Part shown: positions 4,487-5,830 of the stretch, piece by piece
Numbering within the stretch: position 1 is the first letter of the stretch
How the letters are laid out: each line of letters opens with the position of its first letter
From: Deltaproteobacteria bacterium
Lineage (GTDB): Bacteria; Myxococcota_A; UBA9160; SMWR01
Assembly: GCA_019313605.1 (NCBI GenBank)
Contig: JAFDAW010000180.1
Location: 1-5,830 of the forward strand
DNA length: 5,830 nt
Direction: 5' to 3'
Notes under the pieces: generated by a model
Database searches by the model: none
Told to the model about the DNA's origin: nothing
Seen by the model: the letters and a program-made list of their open reading frames with translations, nothing else
Position numbers and translations under genes: made by a program

Positions 4487-5830
4487 ATGGCAATGTTCGC
4501 TCGTCTACTTGCCTCGATTGGTCTGATACTTCTCACAACGTCCGCTTCGGCCCAGGAATTACCCCACGCCCCGGGCGAGCTGATCGCCAAGATGGCCGAG
4601 GGTGCGGATTTGGCGCAGCTGGACGCGATGCTGGCCCAAAACGGCTGCGTCCGGAATGGCGCCGTGGAGGAGATGGGACTCATCCTCGTCTCCTTCGATC
4701 CAGGTATTCCCGTTTTCGATATGGCGGCCCAACTCGAAGCGCAGGACGACATCGAGTTCGCCGACCCCAACTACCTCGGGGAAGGTGGCTTCGTTCCGAA
4801 CGACTCGCGCTTCGGCAGCCAGTGGCACCACGAGAACAGGGGTGGATTGTTAGGCACCCTGGGAGCGGACATCGAGTCGGTTCCCGCCTGGGACATCACC
4901 CGCGGCGACTCGTCGGTGACGGTGGCCGTCCTCGATACGGGGATTGACAGCGACCATCCAGAATTCGCGGGCAGGCTCCTCCCGGGATTCGACTTCGTGA
5001 ACAACGATTCGGATCCTGAGGACGACCAAGGCCACGGATCTGAGGTCACGGGTCTCCTTGCGGCCAACGCGGACAATGCTTTCAGTGTGGCCGGCGTAGA
5101 CCACTACTGCAGCATCCTTCCGGTGAAGGTCCTGAACCAAGCAAATCGCGGGTCGACCTTCAATTTGATCCGGGGTCTGAACTTCGCGGCCGGCGTGGAC
5201 GTCATCAGTATGAGCCTCATCGGCTATCCCCCCACGTCCGGACTTGTGTCAGCCCTTCAAAACGCGCGAAACGCCGGTTCGATCCTCATCGCGTGTGCTG
5301 GCAATGGTGGTTTCGGGGACGCTGACATCTCCTTCCCCGGCGCCTCACCCCTCACCATTTCAGTGGGGGCCAGCGACCGCGACGATGTCAGAGCCTCATT
5401 CTCAGGGACGGGGTATGCCCTCGACGTGTTGGCGCCTGGCGTTGCAGTCAGAACCGTCCGCTGGAACAGCGCCGCGGACACCTCCAGGCCCTTCACGGGC
5501 TGCTCGGCTGCAACGCCAATCGTCGCCGGGATCGCGACCCTTCTGTTGTCGGTCGACCCCACCTTATCCCACAGCGACATCCGGAATATTCTGACCACGA
5601 CCGCGGAAGATCAGGTGGGACCGCCTGACCAGGACACGCCTGGGCGGGATAATTTCTATGGTCATGGACGCGTCAACCTGTTCAATGCGCTCTCTGCTCT
5701 CGTGATCGCGGCGGCGATCGACATCAAACCCGGCAGCGATCCCAACTCCATCAATCCGTCCCTCGAAGGCGATCTCCCGGTTGCGATTCTCAGCTCGGAC
5801 ACCTTCGACGTGATGGACGTGGATGAGACG
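4487..5830 (+). CDS. Secreted subtilisin-like serine protease (peptidase S8), incomplete at right edge
   Basis: The frame is open from 4487 through the last base (448 residues visible, no stop). Residues 1-22 are a signal peptide (LLASIGLILLTTSASA|QE). Residues about 28-95 resemble the inhibitor-I9/fervidolysin-type propeptide, from PGELIAKM to FADPNY, which folds the enzyme and is then removed. The S8 domain follows: D150 in AVLDTGID, H183 in GHGSEVTG, the oxyanion asparagine N273 in CAGNGG and nucleophile S340 in GCSAATPIVAG. All four key residues are present, so activity is expected. Deviations are GHGSE for the usual GHGTH and GCSAATP for GTSMATP. After the catalytic domain ends (GHGRVNLFNAL), residue 411 onward reads IDIKPGSDPNSINP and then LPVAILSSDTFDV, a repeat-like module often attached to surface and secreted proteins. 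The missing C-terminus may hold more such modules or a sorting tail. It is probably an independent transcription unit. Confidence 0.93.
   Translation, partial: MAMFARLLASIGLILLTTSASAQELPHAPGELIAKMAEGADLAQLDAMLAQNGCVRNGAVEEMGLILVSFDPGIPVFDMAAQLEAQDDIEFADPNYLGEGGFVPNDSRFGSQWHHENRGGLLGTLGADIESVPAWDITRGDSSVTVAVLDTGIDSDHPEFAGRLLPGFDFVNNDSDPEDDQGHGSEVTGLLAANADNAFSVAGVDHYCSILPVKVLNQANRGSTFNLIRGLNFAAGVDVISMSLIGYPPTSGLVSALQNARNAGSILIACAGNGGFGDADISFPGASPLTISVGASDRDDVRASFSGTGYALDVLAPGVAVRTVRWNSAADTSRPFTGCSAATPIVAGIATLLLSVDPTLSHSDIRNILTTTAEDQVGPPDQDTPGRDNFYGHGRVNLFNALSALVIAAAIDIKPGSDPNSINPSLEGDLPVAILSSDTFDVMDVDET

Noticed and set aside
4360..4947. 195-codon plus-strand ORF overlapping the protease start
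   Set aside because: It is very rich in Arg and Gly, a typical shadow of GC-rich coding sequence, and overlaps the clearly real S8 protease frame.
1..5830. CRISPR array
   Set aside because: The only repeats are pairs of 25 and 39 bases more than 1.3 kb apart; there is no regularly spaced array and no cas gene.

Overview
The window looks like an accessory, recombination-scarred stretch from a GC-rich Gram-negative environmental bacterium. Three short segments resemble C-terminal PEP-CTERM sorting tails, which implies an exosortase-type envelope-sorting system and therefore an outer membrane. Three genes encode Sec-type signal peptides with clean cleavage sites or hydrophobic leaders. The species cannot be named from this sequence; a PEP-CTERM-rich proteobacterial, myxococcal or planctomycete-like lineage would fit.

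Layout. Positions 1-171 hold the interior of an IS110-family transposase that runs off the left edge and loses family resemblance near 171. Next comes a complete minus-strand DD35E (rve-type) transposase (231-1274) inside a probable insertion sequence of about 1.1 kb. Positions 1383-1511 are an orphan PEP-CTERM tail. Positions 1512-1790 carry no convincing gene but hold several hairpins. A 44-codon small ORF (1791-1925) precedes a secreted NTF2-like/DUF4440 protein (2112-2594). A second, broken PEP-CTERM tail region (2727-2881) leads into a small membrane-anchored zinc-ribbon protein (2894-3154) and an unrecognised exported protein with a C-terminal coiled coil (3252-4067). The stop of that gene overlaps an ATG that begins a third, frameshifted PEP-CTERM tail (4064-4185). 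Then come a tRNA T-arm/acceptor fragment on the minus strand, a hairpin and a doubled AGTCCCC motif, together suggesting an old integration site. The right end is a secreted subtilisin-like serine protease (S8) starting at 4487 and still open at 5830.

The genes do not form one obvious operon. The theme is envelope and export: three exported proteins, one membrane protein and repeated sorting-tail debris. The tails share two short near-identical repeats arranged A...A'B'...B, so the 44-codon ORF and the NTF2-like gene lie between one repeat pair and the zinc-ribbon and coiled-coil genes between the other. That suggests gene shuffling through short homologies at PEP-CTERM 3' ends, but it remains an inference.
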